A stretch of 48,085 bases of DNA from an uncultured Hyphomicrobiales bacterium (GTDB taxonomy: Bacteria > Pseudomonadota > Alphaproteobacteria > Rhizobiales > Xanthobacteraceae). Each line of letters begins with the position of its first letter. Within the stretch, counting starts at the first letter, position 1. Below the pieces are notes generated by a model. That model saw only the letters and a program-made list of their open reading frames with translations, ran no database searches and had not been told where the DNA came from. The position numbers and the translations under genes were made by a program. The DNA is taken from positions 1-48,085 of the forward strand of contig CAIRGJ010000019.1 in assembly GCA_903878085.1 (NCBI GenBank), read 5' to 3'. Shown here one piece after another: positions 1 through 8,298 of this stretch.

Positions 1-396
1 CACCGCCTCGGCACTGCCGAAGTCGAAAGCGCGCTGGTGGCGCATCCGAAAGTCTCGGAAGCCGCCGTGGTCGGCTATCCGCACGACATCAAGGGCCAGG
101 GCATCTACGCCTATGTCACGCTGATGACCGGCGAGCAGCCGACCGAAGAGCTGCGCAAGGAATTGGTCAACTGGGTGCGCAAGGAGATCGGTCCGATTGC
201 CTCGCCCGATCTGATCCAGTTCTCGCCCGGCCTGCCGAAGACCCGCTCCGGCAAGATCATGCGCCGAATCTTACGCAAGATCGCCGAGGACGAATACGGC
301 AGCCTCGGCGACACCTCGACGCTGGCCGACCCGGCCGTGGTCGACGATCTGGTGAACAATAGGCAGAACAAGAAGGTGACGAAGGCGGGGGCGTGA
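1..396 (+). CDS. acsA: Acetyl-CoA synthetase, C-terminal part (5' end outside window)
   Basis: Only the last 131 codons are present; the reading frame is open from base 1. The enzyme makes acetyl-CoA from acetate, ATP and CoA through acetyl-AMP, in the cytoplasm. The visible part is the mobile C-terminal domain of the ANL adenylating superfamily: it opens with [12 protein letters not shown] (the GHRxxTAEVE hinge region) and ends with [15 protein letters not shown], which carries the catalytic lysine that is also the usual acetylation site of Acs. This motif pair is characteristic of Acs rather than other acyl-CoA ligases. The gene is followed by a palindromic repeat and then by a convergent radical SAM gene. 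Confidence 0.93.
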   Translation, partial: HRLGTAEVESALVAHPKVSEAAVVGYPHDIKGQGIYAYVTLMTGEQPTEELRKELVNWVRKEIGPIASPDLIQFSPGLPKTRSGKIMRRILRKIAEDEYGSLGDTSTLADPAVVDDLVNNRQNKKVTKAGA

Positions 397-402
397 TGTA
401 AT

Positions 403-494
403 CCGCTCATTGCCGCGCAAGCGGGAATCCAGAGCCACGGATTAAAGCACCGGAGATTGCCGCCCTGGGTCCCCGCTTTCGCGGGGACGAGCGG
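403..494. repeat. Composite palindromic intergenic repeat (REP/BIME-like)
   Basis: The acs and radical SAM genes converge on this 104-bp gap. It contains a perfect hairpin, CCCCGC-TTTC-GCGGGG (471-486), and outer arms CCGCTC (403-408) and GAGCGG (489-494) that pair with each other. The same 16-mer occurs in inverse orientation at 15896-15911 and 23367-23382. It could also end transcription from both sides, although no T-run follows. Confidence 0.7.
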
Positions 495-500
495 AAGTCG

Positions 501-2297
501 TTAGACTTCCGCCAGCGACTTGCCGGGATGGCCGGTCAGTTCGGCGATCTTCTTCGACCGCACCACTTCGTTGCGCGCGCCTTCGTTGTGCGTGAACAAT
601 TCCATCGTCTCGGTTTCGTCGTCCATCACCGGCGCCAGCGCCGCATCGGTATAGCTCATCCGCTGCGGATCCTTGCGGATGGCGCGGCGGATGCGGTCGA
701 TCTGATAGTAATGCCACAGCGCACGGGCATGCTTGACGACGATCTCCGCCACGAGCTTGGGATAGAACTGCCAGACCGGTTCGAGCGGCATGCCGGAGCG
801 GCGGTCGGTGCGATATTTGCGGCGGAACAGTCCGCTTTGCAGCGGATGCACTTTCTCCAGTTCGCTCGCCTTGGAGAAAATCCACAACAGGCCGGTGAGA
901 TGCGAGATGCCGAGATCGAACACGGCGGCGCGGCGCAAAATCGTCTCGATGTGCTCCGGCGTATAATAAATCTTCCACGCCTCGGCGTAGATGCCTTCCC
1001 ATTCCTGCTTCGACATCCTGGCGTGGCCGGTCACGACATGCTCGAGATCGTATTTGTTCATGTCGGGGTCCATCGCGATGCCCTTTTGCGTGAGCACCTT
1101 GTGGTCTTCCGAACCGGGCAGCGGCGTCAGGCAGAAGAATTCCAGAATATCGAGCGGCAACTCCTTCTTGATGATCTCGATGTCTTCGCGGATCGACGCC
1201 GCGGTGTCCGCCGGGAAGCCGAGAATGTAGCCAGCATACGTGATCACCTTCGCCTGCTTCCAGGCCAGGATCATCCTGCGGTATTCGGTGATCTTGTTCT
1301 GCCGCTTCTTGGCCGCCAGCAGATTGGCCGGATTGATGTTCTCCAGGCCGAGGAACACCTTGCGCACGCCGGCGCGCGCCGCCTTGTCGATGAAGTTCGG
1401 AATCTTGTGGCACAACGTATCGACCTGGATCACCATCTTGACGGCAATGCCGTCGCGCTCGCGTAGCAGGATGATGCGGTCGAAAATTTCTTCCCAGTCT
1501 TTGTTGCGCGCGAAGTTGTCGTCGGTGACGAAGAACCAGCGGAAGCCCTGCTTGTAGTGCTCCTTGATCAGATGCTCGATGTCGTCCGGCGACCGGCGGC
1601 GTGACTTGCGGCCCTGCACGTTGATGATGGTGCAGAACGAGCATTGGTAGGGACAGCCGCGTCCGGCGTCGAACGAGGCGTAGTGGTCGAGCGTGCGGCG
1701 GAGCACTTCCGGCGGCAAATAAGGCGTCGGCGTCGATTCCAGCGCCGGCAGCTCGTTCATGTAATTGTAGACCGGCGCCAGCGTGCCGTGCGCGGCATCC
1801 TGCAGCACCTTGTCGAGGCGGCCTTCTTCGGCCTCGCCGGCGAAGAGCGAGCAGCCCATGTCGAGGGCGGCCTGAAGATCGGCCTGCATGCCCGGCAACA
1901 TCGCGAGACAGCCGGAGACGTGAAAGCCGCCGATCACCACCGGCAGCCCGGCTTGCCGCAGCAGCCGCGCGATATCGAGCGTGCGCGGAAACTGGTTCGA
2001 CTGCGCGCCGACCAAGCCCACCATGCCGAAGCCGTCGTGCTCTTTGAACGTTGCAATGATGTCGTCGATGCGGATGCGGACATTGGTTTCATCCATCGCC
2101 GTGATGTCGATGGTGACGTCCGGTCCGAGCACCTGGCGTTGCGCGGCGTCCCGCGCCAGCGCGTAGACCGCGGCCAGTGAGTTCGAGGGAATGCCGGAGC
2201 GAGCCCATTGGATGACGTAACCGTCGTCGTCGTAATGCGACGGCTTGATCAGCACGAGCTGAAATTTGCGTGAACGCGAAGAGGCCGGTGCCAGCAT
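501..2297 (-). CDS. B12-binding-type radical SAM protein
   Basis: 598-residue cytoplasmic iron-sulfur enzyme. Residues about 1-165 form a Rossmann-like cobalamin-binding-type domain (VVIGGFHVSG near 120-129) without the classic DxHxxG motif. The radical SAM domain follows, with C215, C219 and C222 in GCPYQCSFC, the CxxxCxxC site that binds the 4Fe-4S cluster and SAM. The C-terminal 150 residues are family-specific and basic. The layout matches the class B / BchE-HpnJ-like group, which performs methylations, cyclisations and rearrangements. The substrate cannot be read from the sequence, and no hopanoid, bacteriochlorophyll or natural-product genes lie nearby. The start is an ATG; the Shine-Dalgarno is weak. 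It is convergent with acs and divergent from the DUF3053 gene across 174 bp in which I see no clear site. Confidence 0.85.
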   Translation of the reverse strand: MLAPASSRSRKFQLVLIKPSHYDDDGYVIQWARSGIPSNSLAAVYALARDAAQRQVLGPDVTIDITAMDETNVRIRIDDIIATFKEHDGFGMVGLVGAQSNQFPRTLDIARLLRQAGLPVVIGGFHVSGCLAMLPGMQADLQAALDMGCSLFAGEAEEGRLDKVLQDAAHGTLAPVYNYMNELPALESTPTPYLPPEVLRRTLDHYASFDAGRGCPYQCSFCTIINVQGRKSRRRSPDDIEHLIKEHYKQGFRWFFVTDDNFARNKDWEEIFDRIILLRERDGIAVKMVIQVDTLCHKIPNFIDKAARAGVRKVFLGLENINPANLLAAKKRQNKITEYRRMILAWKQAKVITYAGYILGFPADTAASIREDIEIIKKELPLDILEFFCLTPLPGSEDHKVLTQKGIAMDPDMNKYDLEHVVTGHARMSKQEWEGIYAEAWKIYYTPEHIETILRRAAVFDLGISHLTGLLWIFSKASELEKVHPLQSGLFRRKYRTDRRSGMPLEPVWQFYPKLVAEIVVKHARALWHYYQIDRIRRAIRKDPQRMSYTDAALAPVMDDETETMELFTHNEGARNEVVRSKKIAELTGHPGKSLAEV

Positions 2298-2471
2298 CGA
2301 ACTCGGTACCTTTTGCTCTCAATCGTTATATTTATAGGGCATTTGCGTGCCGACGGACAGGTATTTTTAGCCGATGCAACCCGCGGCTCCGCCTCTGCCG
2401 CAGGCCTCAGGGTTGTTTAAGGCCGGCGGGAAAGCTTAAAATTCCCGGACGGCCGGTACCGTGGGGGCTTT

Positions 2472-3182
2472 ATGACAGCGATCAATCGCCGTGTTGCTAT
2501 AGTTGCCGCACTGGTTTTGCTTGCCACCGTGGAGCTTGGCGCTTGCGGCGACAACGAGCCCGAGCAGCGCAAAGCCTTCGTCGGATTCCTGCAAACCCGC
2601 ATTCTCGACAAACGCGGCGTGCACGTGCCGTCGCTGACCGATGACGAGAAGTCTTCGATCGGGGCCTACTATGACCACTACATGGTCATCGGAAACTTCA
2701 ATCTCGAAATGAACAAGGTGCTCACCGGCCCGTACAAGATCGCTCAGACGAACGCGCCGCGTAACATGCAGGAGCTGGCCGCGCGCCGCTCGGACGTGAA
2801 AGCGATGTCCGACGCGATGGCTCATGCCGGCGACGATGCACGCAAGCTGCTCGCCGACACCGAAGCCAAGCGTGCGGCGCTCAAGCAACCGGACGATCTC
2901 AAGCCGGTCTACGACGCGGCCTACAAACGCGACGTCACCGCGCCGGTGGAAGCATTCCTGGCAACCATCCCGGTCGCGATCGAGGGCATGAAAAAGTCGC
3001 TGGAACTTGCCGACTATCTCAATGCCCACAGCGCCACGGTCAAGATCAATGGCGCCAGCGTCCAGACCGCCGACAAAAAGACCAATGCTGAGATCAATCA
3101 GCTTCTGACGGCCGTCAATATGCAGAACCAGAAGCTGACCGAAGCACGGCGGGCCTTGCAGATCGCTACCGAAGGCCCGTGA
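2472..3182 (+). CDS. DUF3053 family lipoprotein (YiaF-like)
   Basis: 236-residue predicted lipoprotein. A hydrophobic signal (residues 8-20) leads to the lipobox LGAC with C25 as the lipidated cysteine, followed by GDNEPEQRKAFVGFLQTRI, which strongly resembles the start of Escherichia coli YiaF and other DUF3053 proteins. The rest is mostly alpha-helical and charged. Aspartate follows the +1 cysteine by two positions (C-G-D), so retention at the inner membrane is not obvious. Function is unknown for the family. It is the first of several envelope genes in this direction and is followed 104 bp later by two L,D-transpeptidases. Confidence 0.75.
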   Translation: MTAINRRVAIVAALVLLATVELGACGDNEPEQRKAFVGFLQTRILDKRGVHVPSLTDDEKSSIGAYYDHYMVIGNFNLEMNKVLTGPYKIAQTNAPRNMQELAARRSDVKAMSDAMAHAGDDARKLLADTEAKRAALKQPDDLKPVYDAAYKRDVTAPVEAFLATIPVAIEGMKKSLELADYLNAHSATVKINGASVQTADKKTNAEINQLLTAVNMQNQKLTEARRALQIATEGP

Positions 3183-3286
3183 GAAGGCTAGCGAACCTGG
3201 TTAATATTTACGGTATTTCGAGCTTTCAGCCGAGGACCGGGCATCCCGCTCTATGATCGTCCCGCTAACGTGTACGGGCGGGTGTA

Positions 3287-3817
3287 ATGGCGATAGTGCT
3301 GCTGCGACGATTTGCGATCTTTATCGCATTTGTGCTGGTTTGGGCCTTGGTGGCTGCGGCGATGGCGCACGCCGCGACGCCCGAGCGCGCCGTCGTCGCG
3401 TTTTCCGGTTTCGCACCCGGCACCGTCGTGGTGAAGACCAGCGAACGCAGTCTGTATTTCGTCATCGACGAGGAGCGGGCACTGCGCTTTCCGGTGGGCG
3501 TCGGCAAAACCGGCAAGACCTGGACCGGCACCGCGCGCGTCGAAGGCAAATATGTGAAACCGGCGTGGCAGGCGCCGGACGAAATCCGCCGCGACAATCC
3601 CAAGCTGCCCGAGGTCATCAAAGGCGGCGCGGCGAACAATCCGATGGGCGCGGCCGCGCTCACCTTGCGCGGCGGCGAATACGCCATTCACGGCACCAAC
3701 CGTCCGGAGTCGATTGGGCGCTTCGTTTCCTACGGCTGCATCCGCATGTACAACCGCGACATCGTCGAACTTTATCGCCTGGTCCAGGTCGGCGCACCGG
3801 TGATCGTCGAGCGATGA
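3287..3817 (+). CDS. L,D-transpeptidase (YkuD domain), first of a tandem pair
   Basis: 176-residue exported protein: hydrophobic signal segment (residues 8-30, ending AHAA) and then one YkuD domain. L,D-transpeptidases form 3-3 peptidoglycan crosslinks or attach proteins to peptidoglycan, using a catalytic cysteine. The motif is HGTNRPESIGRFVSYGCIRM near residue 140-160, so the usual SHGC is SYGC here. The catalytic cysteine and the first histidine are kept. The start ATG overlaps nothing upstream; the preceding 104 bp is AT-richer (TTAATATTTACGG near 3201) and is the likely promoter region. The stop overlaps the start of the next gene as ATGA, so the two are translationally coupled. Confidence 0.88.
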   Translation: MAIVLLRRFAIFIAFVLVWALVAAAMAHAATPERAVVAFSGFAPGTVVVKTSERSLYFVIDEERALRFPVGVGKTGKTWTGTARVEGKYVKPAWQAPDEIRRDNPKLPEVIKGGAANNPMGAAALTLRGGEYAIHGTNRPESIGRFVSYGCIRMYNRDIVELYRLVQVGAPVIVER

Positions 3818-4311
3818 TCCTTCGCCGCCATCTGTTGAGGCTTGTCGCAACCGCGCTGGCTTTGGTCGCGACGCGCGGGGCGCAGGCGCGCGATATCGTG
3901 CCGCTCGCCGGCTACAATTATGCGGCCGGCAGCATCGTGATTTCGACTCGTTCCCGCGAACTTTATTACGTGCTCGGGCGAGGCCATGCGATCCGCTATC
4001 CGGTCGGCGTCGGCAAAGCCGGCATGGCGTGGCATGGCCGCGCGTTCGTCGCGCTCAAGAAATTACGCCCGGCCTGGAGCATGCCGCCCGAGTTCGGCGG
4101 CGGTCCGCTCATCCCGGGTGGCTCGCCGCAAAATCCGATGGGCGCCGCGGTGCTCGGTCTGGACCACGGCAATTACGCCATCCATGGCACTAACGACCCG
4201 TCCTCGATCGGCGGCTACGTTTCGCATGGCTGCATCCGCATGCACAACGAAGACATCCTGGATCTGTACCGCCGCGTGCCGATGGGCGCCGACGTGTACG
4301 TAATTCAATAA
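3814..4311 (+). CDS. L,D-transpeptidase (YkuD domain), second of a tandem pair
   Basis: 165-residue paralogue of the preceding protein with a signal peptide (residues 1-25, ending AQA) and one YkuD domain. The motif HGTNDPSSIG...SHGCIRM is canonical, with both histidines and the catalytic cysteine. I chose the ATG at 3814 because it forms an ATGA overlap with the previous stop and gives a proper signal peptide; the frame is open further upstream only because it runs under the previous gene. The two proteins share their layout (GVGKxG, NPMGAA, YAIHGTN), which indicates an old tandem duplication. The stop lies one base from the convergent thermonuclease stop. Confidence 0.88.
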   Translation: MILRRHLLRLVATALALVATRGAQARDIVPLAGYNYAAGSIVISTRSRELYYVLGRGHAIRYPVGVGKAGMAWHGRAFVALKKLRPAWSMPPEFGGGPLIPGGSPQNPMGAAVLGLDHGNYAIHGTNDPSSIGGYVSHGCIRMHNEDILDLYRRVPMGADVYVIQ

Positions 4312-4312
4312 T

Positions 4313-4849
4313 TCACCCGCACCAGCTCTCGCGGCGGCCGCCCGAATAGCGGCGCGCCAGCCCGCGCTCCAGCATCACCGCCGACACGTCGGGCGTTCTG
4401 GCGGTCGACACGTCGGCATCGACGCGCCCGCCATATTTGTCCTGGCCAATGCGCGAAATGCCGACGGTGCCTTCGGCCAATATTTTGCTCAGCGCGTCGC
4501 GTGCGGCAATCGCCTTCAAACGCTCGTCGTCGCAGCGGGCTTGCATCTCCGGGGCATCGATACCGCGCAGCCGGACGCGGGTCGTCACCTCCATGCCGGG
4601 CCAGATGCGCACCCGCGCCTCGAAGGTGTCGCCGTCCAGCACCCGCACCACGTCGGCGGCGTGCCCGCTGCGCAACATTGCCGGCGCCACATCGCGCCGG
4701 ATCGGCTGCGGCGGCGCCTCAAGCCCGCGGCCGGCGCCGACCGGCAGGATCAACGCCCCGGCGGTCAGCCCGGCGGCGAAACAGGCCGCCGCCAGCATCA
4801 GCACCCCGCCGCGCTGCGGCCGTGCGAAATGTCTCAGCGTTAGGAACAT
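4313..4849 (-). CDS. Membrane-anchored thermonuclease (SNase-like)
   Basis: 178-residue protein with an N-terminal hydrophobic helix (about residues 18-37) and a staphylococcal-nuclease domain: VVRVLDGDTFEARV (residues 68-81), then VRLRGIDAPEMQARC, which holds the conserved Arg and Asp of the calcium/active-site region. It lies near the usual core length of SNase domains, with no extra C-terminal domain. It probably acts in the periplasm on DNA or RNA. The start is uncertain: a GTG at 4888 would add 13 hydrophobic residues; the ATG at 4849 has GGGGA immediately before it, too close to be ideal. The gene is divergent from rsmB and convergent with the L,D-transpeptidase pair. Confidence 0.82.
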   Translation of the reverse strand: MFLTLRHFARPQRGGVLMLAAACFAAGLTAGALILPVGAGRGLEAPPQPIRRDVAPAMLRSGHAADVVRVLDGDTFEARVRIWPGMEVTTRVRLRGIDAPEMQARCDDERLKAIAARDALSKILAEGTVGISRIGQDKYGGRVDADVSTARTPDVSAVMLERGLARRYSGGRRESWCG

Positions 4850-5016
4850 GTCCCCAAATATCGGCACAACCGCGAGTCCGGCAAGCACAATCTGCGGTCG
4901 CAGGAAAATGCAACCACGGCGCGAAACGAGCGCCCCACCGGGCTGAAGCGGTGCGCCGCCGATGTTTTTTCATTCGGGCTCGCGACGCCGACACAATTTG
5001 TGGCAATGATTGCCGC

Positions 5017-6369
5017 ATGGCGCGACCGCGAACCTCTCCCCAGCCGGAAGTCCCCGGCCTCGCTGCCCGTAGAATTGCCGTCGATATTCTCGACGGCGTG
5101 CTGCGGCGCCGGATCGCGCTCGATGAGCAGCTTTCCGGCCGCGCCGCCCACCCCGGCCTCGCCACCCTCGCCGACCGCGACCGCGCCCTGATGCGCCGGC
5201 TGGTGGCCACGGTGCTGCGCCGGCTTGGCACCCTGCGGCATCTGCTCGGCGGACTTCTCGAGAAGGGATTTCCCGCCGAGGCGCCGCGCACCGAATCCAT
5301 CCTGCTGGTCGGCGCCGCGCAAATCCTTTGGCTCGACGTTCCCGACCATGCCGCGGTCGACCTGTCGGTGCGTCTGGCGCAAGCCGACCGGCGCGCGGGG
5401 CGCTACGCCGGACTCGTCAATGCCGTGCTGCGCCGCGTGACGCAGAATCGCGCGGCCATCCTGGCCGACCCGGTTTCGCGCGATACGCCGGATTGGCTGC
5501 TCAAACGCTGGACCAAGACCTACGGCACAGTTACCGCCCGCGCGATCGCCGACGCCAATGGCCACGAGCCGGCGCTCGACGTTTCCGTCAAACAAGACCC
5601 GGAAATATGGGCCGAGCATCTGCATGGCCGCGTCACCGCGACCGGTACGGTACGCACCCTGGCGCATGGCGCGATCTCGCTGCTACCGGGATTCACCGAA
5701 GGCGCCTGGTGGGTGCAGGACGCCGCCGCGTCGATCCCGGCGCATTTGCTCGGCGATGTGCGCGGCCTCAACGTGCTCGATCTCTGCGCGGCGCCGGGCG
5801 GCAAGACCGCGCAACTCGCCAATGCCGGCGCACGCGTCACGGCCGTCGATCGCTCGCCGGCGCGGCTCGCGCGCCTCACCGAAAATCTCACCCGGCTGTC
5901 GCTGCAAGCCGACACCATCGCCGCCGATGCGCTGGAGTGGCAACCTGAATCGTCTAATGGCGGGCCGTTCGACGCCATTCTGCTCGATGCGCCCTGCTCA
6001 TCGACCGGCACGATCCGCCGTCATCCCGACGTGCCCTGGCTCAAGGCCGAAGCCGATCTGGTGCAGCTCACGTCGTTGCAGCAGCGGCTGCTCGACCATG
6101 CGGTGACCTTGCTCAAGCCCGGCGCCACGCTGGTCTATTGCGTCTGCTCGCTGGAGCCGGAGGAAGGCGTCGACCAGATCAATGCCCTGCTGGCGCGCAA
6201 CGCAAGCGTTGCCCGCAAGCCGGTGACGGCGCCGGAGGTCTTCAATCGGGCCGAATTCGTCACCGCGGACGGCGATTTACGCACGCTGCCGCAATACCTG
6301 CCCGATCCCGAACCGCAATGGGGCGGCCTTGACGGCTTCTTTGCCGCCAGGCTCACGCGAATTGCCTAG
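5017..6369 (+). CDS. rsmB: 16S rRNA (cytosine-5) methyltransferase, RsmB/NOP family
   Basis: 450-residue cytoplasmic enzyme predicted to methylate C967 (E. coli numbering) of 16S rRNA using SAM. The N-terminal NusB-like helical domain spans roughly residues 1-150. The catalytic half has the SAM-binding motif CAAPGGKTAQL, DAPCSSTGTIRRHPD with the first catalytic cysteine, and VYCVCSLEPEEG with the second, as in m5C RNA methyltransferases. The chosen ATG gives a normal family length; an upstream extension of the frame would run through the divergent thermonuclease. It is followed by the heparinase-like gene and purH in the same direction. Confidence 0.92.
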   Translation: MARPRTSPQPEVPGLAARRIAVDILDGVLRRRIALDEQLSGRAAHPGLATLADRDRALMRRLVATVLRRLGTLRHLLGGLLEKGFPAEAPRTESILLVGAAQILWLDVPDHAAVDLSVRLAQADRRAGRYAGLVNAVLRRVTQNRAAILADPVSRDTPDWLLKRWTKTYGTVTARAIADANGHEPALDVSVKQDPEIWAEHLHGRVTATGTVRTLAHGAISLLPGFTEGAWWVQDAAASIPAHLLGDVRGLNVLDLCAAPGGKTAQLANAGARVTAVDRSPARLARLTENLTRLSLQADTIAADALEWQPESSNGGPFDAILLDAPCSSTGTIRRHPDVPWLKAEADLVQLTSLQQRLLDHAVTLLKPGATLVYCVCSLEPEEGVDQINALLARNASVARKPVTAPEVFNRAEFVTADGDLRTLPQYLPDPEPQWGGLDGFFAARLTRIA

Positions 6370-6483
6370 CATTTGTGGGGTTAAATCACGGTCCGGCCAA
6401 GCATATTGGCCCTGCCCCGACCCTTCGCTATCGTGTGACACGCGCGCGAGAGTCGGGCCGCGTTGCAGGGGACGGGCAGCTTC

Positions 6484-8244
6484 ATGAGGGGTGTTTCGGT
6501 CGCGGAGCGATTAAGGCTCTCCGTGCTCATCGGGCGCCGCGCATTCCGCAGCCTCGCCGGGGGCTTCAACACCCATCCGCTGCTGCGCTGGCGCTTCGGC
6601 TCGACCAAAACCGACCGGCTGGTTATTGCCCCTCAAGATCTCCGCACCGCCGACGCCACCCGCGCCAGCGAGATCTACGCCGGCCGCTTCGCCTTCGCCG
6701 GCAAGGTCGTGATCTGCGACCGCCGCTCGCCCTTCGAGATGACGCCGCCGTCGGACGAATGGGCGGTGATTCTCTTGAGCTTCGCCTGGTTGCGCCATTT
6801 GCGCGCCGCCGACAGCGCTATCACCCGCGCCAACGCGCGCTCGCTGATCGACGAATGGATCACGCTGCAAGGCGGCTGGCACCCGCTCGGCTGGCGCCCC
6901 GATATCCTGTCGCGCCGGATCATCTGCTGGCTCAGCCAGGCGCCGTTCGTGCTGCAGGATTCCGACGCCAAATTTTATCGCCGCTTCCTCCGCAGCCTGT
7001 CGCGGCAGGTGCGCTACCTGCGCCGCACGCTCAACGAGTCGCGCGACGGCCTGCCGCGGCTGCAGGCGCTGATTGCCCTCACCTTCGCGACACTGTGCCT
7101 GCAAGGCCAGTCCGGCACCTTGCGCGCCAATGCCCGCCGTCTGATCGAGGAACTGCGCGCGCAAATCTTGCCCGATGGCGGGCATATCAGCCGCAACCCC
7201 GGCGCGTTGATCGAGCTACTGGCGGACCTTCTGCCGCTGCGCCAATTGTTCTCGGCGCGCGATCTGCAGCCGCCGGCCGCGCTCAACAACGCCATCGACC
7301 GCATGATGCCGATGCTGCGCTTCTTCCGCCATGCCGACGGCAACTTCGCGCAATTCAACGGCATGGGACCGACGGCGGTCGACCTGCTCGCCACCGTGCT
7401 GGCTTATGACGACGCGCGCGGCACGCCGGTGTCGAATGCGCCGCATTCCGGCTACCAGCGCATCGATGCCGGCAACACCGCGCTGCTGATGGACACCGGC
7501 CGGCCGCCGCCGATTGCCGTGAGCCAGGAAGCGCATGCCGGGTGTCTATCATTCGAATTGTCGTGGAAGCAGCACCGGCTGGTGATCAATTGCGGCCTGC
7601 CAGCGGTGAACCGCGAAACCTGGCGGCAGGTGGCGCGCGCGACCGCCGCGCATTCGACCGTCACCTTCAACGACACGTCGTCCTGCCACTTTCTGGAATC
7701 GAACTCGTTCCGCCGGCTGTTGTTCGGCACGCCGATCGTCGCCGGCCCGCACCAGGTTCGCGTCGAACGCGAGGACACGGCAAACGGCGCGCTGCTGCGC
7801 ACCTCGCACGATGGCTACGCCGGCGATTTCGGCATTATCCATCACCGCACGATCCAGATCACCGCCGATGGCGAGCTTCTCGACGGCGAAGACAGCTTCA
7901 CGCCGTCCGATACGCGCGGCTTCCCGCCCGGCCTCGGCGACGAATACGCCATCCGGTTTCACCTGCATCCGGCGATCAAGGCCAGCCGCCTGTCGGACAG
8001 CCGCGGCGTCATCCTGCTGCTGCCGGACCGCGAGGTGTGGACCTTCGCCACAATGGCCGAGTCGGTCGAGATCGAGGAAAGCGTGTTTCTGGCCGGTCCG
8101 GACGGACCGCGCCGGGCCGTGCAGATCGTGATTTACGGTCATGCCCGCGAACATGCCAAAGTTAAGTGGAGTTTCGGCCACACCCGGCCGGCGGCTCCGG
8201 GCACAAAGGTCGTCCGCGCCGACGAGCCGGAATTGCCGCTGTGA
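6484..8244 (+). CDS. Heparinase II/III-like protein
   Basis: 586-residue protein. The N-terminal half is an alpha-helical toroid of the polysaccharide lyase type; the C-terminal half (from about residue 330) is the beta-sandwich of the heparinase II/III family, with conserved stretches such as SFELSWKQHRLVINCG and AAHSTVTFNDTSS. No signal peptide is evident, so cytoplasmic or non-classical location is unclear. The substrate is unknown. I prefer the ATG at 6484, with AGGGGACGGG upstream, over an in-frame TTG at 6463. It sits between rsmB and purH; as I recall the same order occurs in other Hyphomicrobiales, which suggests a conserved housekeeping or envelope-polysaccharide role. Confidence 0.82.
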   Translation: MRGVSVAERLRLSVLIGRRAFRSLAGGFNTHPLLRWRFGSTKTDRLVIAPQDLRTADATRASEIYAGRFAFAGKVVICDRRSPFEMTPPSDEWAVILLSFAWLRHLRAADSAITRANARSLIDEWITLQGGWHPLGWRPDILSRRIICWLSQAPFVLQDSDAKFYRRFLRSLSRQVRYLRRTLNESRDGLPRLQALIALTFATLCLQGQSGTLRANARRLIEELRAQILPDGGHISRNPGALIELLADLLPLRQLFSARDLQPPAALNNAIDRMMPMLRFFRHADGNFAQFNGMGPTAVDLLATVLAYDDARGTPVSNAPHSGYQRIDAGNTALLMDTGRPPPIAVSQEAHAGCLSFELSWKQHRLVINCGLPAVNRETWRQVARATAAHSTVTFNDTSSCHFLESNSFRRLLFGTPIVAGPHQVRVEREDTANGALLRTSHDGYAGDFGIIHHRTIQITADGELLDGEDSFTPSDTRGFPPGLGDEYAIRFHLHPAIKASRLSDSRGVILLLPDREVWTFATMAESVEIEESVFLAGPDGPRRAVQIVIYGHAREHAKVKWSFGHTRPAAPGTKVVRADEPELPL

Positions 8245-8298
8245 CTTGCTTCACCTTCCCTCTTGCGGGGGAGGCCCGCGAGCGACATTAAGGGCGTC

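Noticed and set aside
442-1644. 400-codon open frame on the minus strand
   Set aside because: It overlaps the radical SAM gene in another frame on the same strand; its translation is Arg/Gly/Pro-rich with no motif, typical of a shadow in GC-rich DNA.
4501-5016. N-terminal extension of rsmB
   Set aside because: The frame is open upstream but runs antisense through the thermonuclease and is Arg/Pro/Ala-rich; the ATG at 5017 gives the normal RsmB length.
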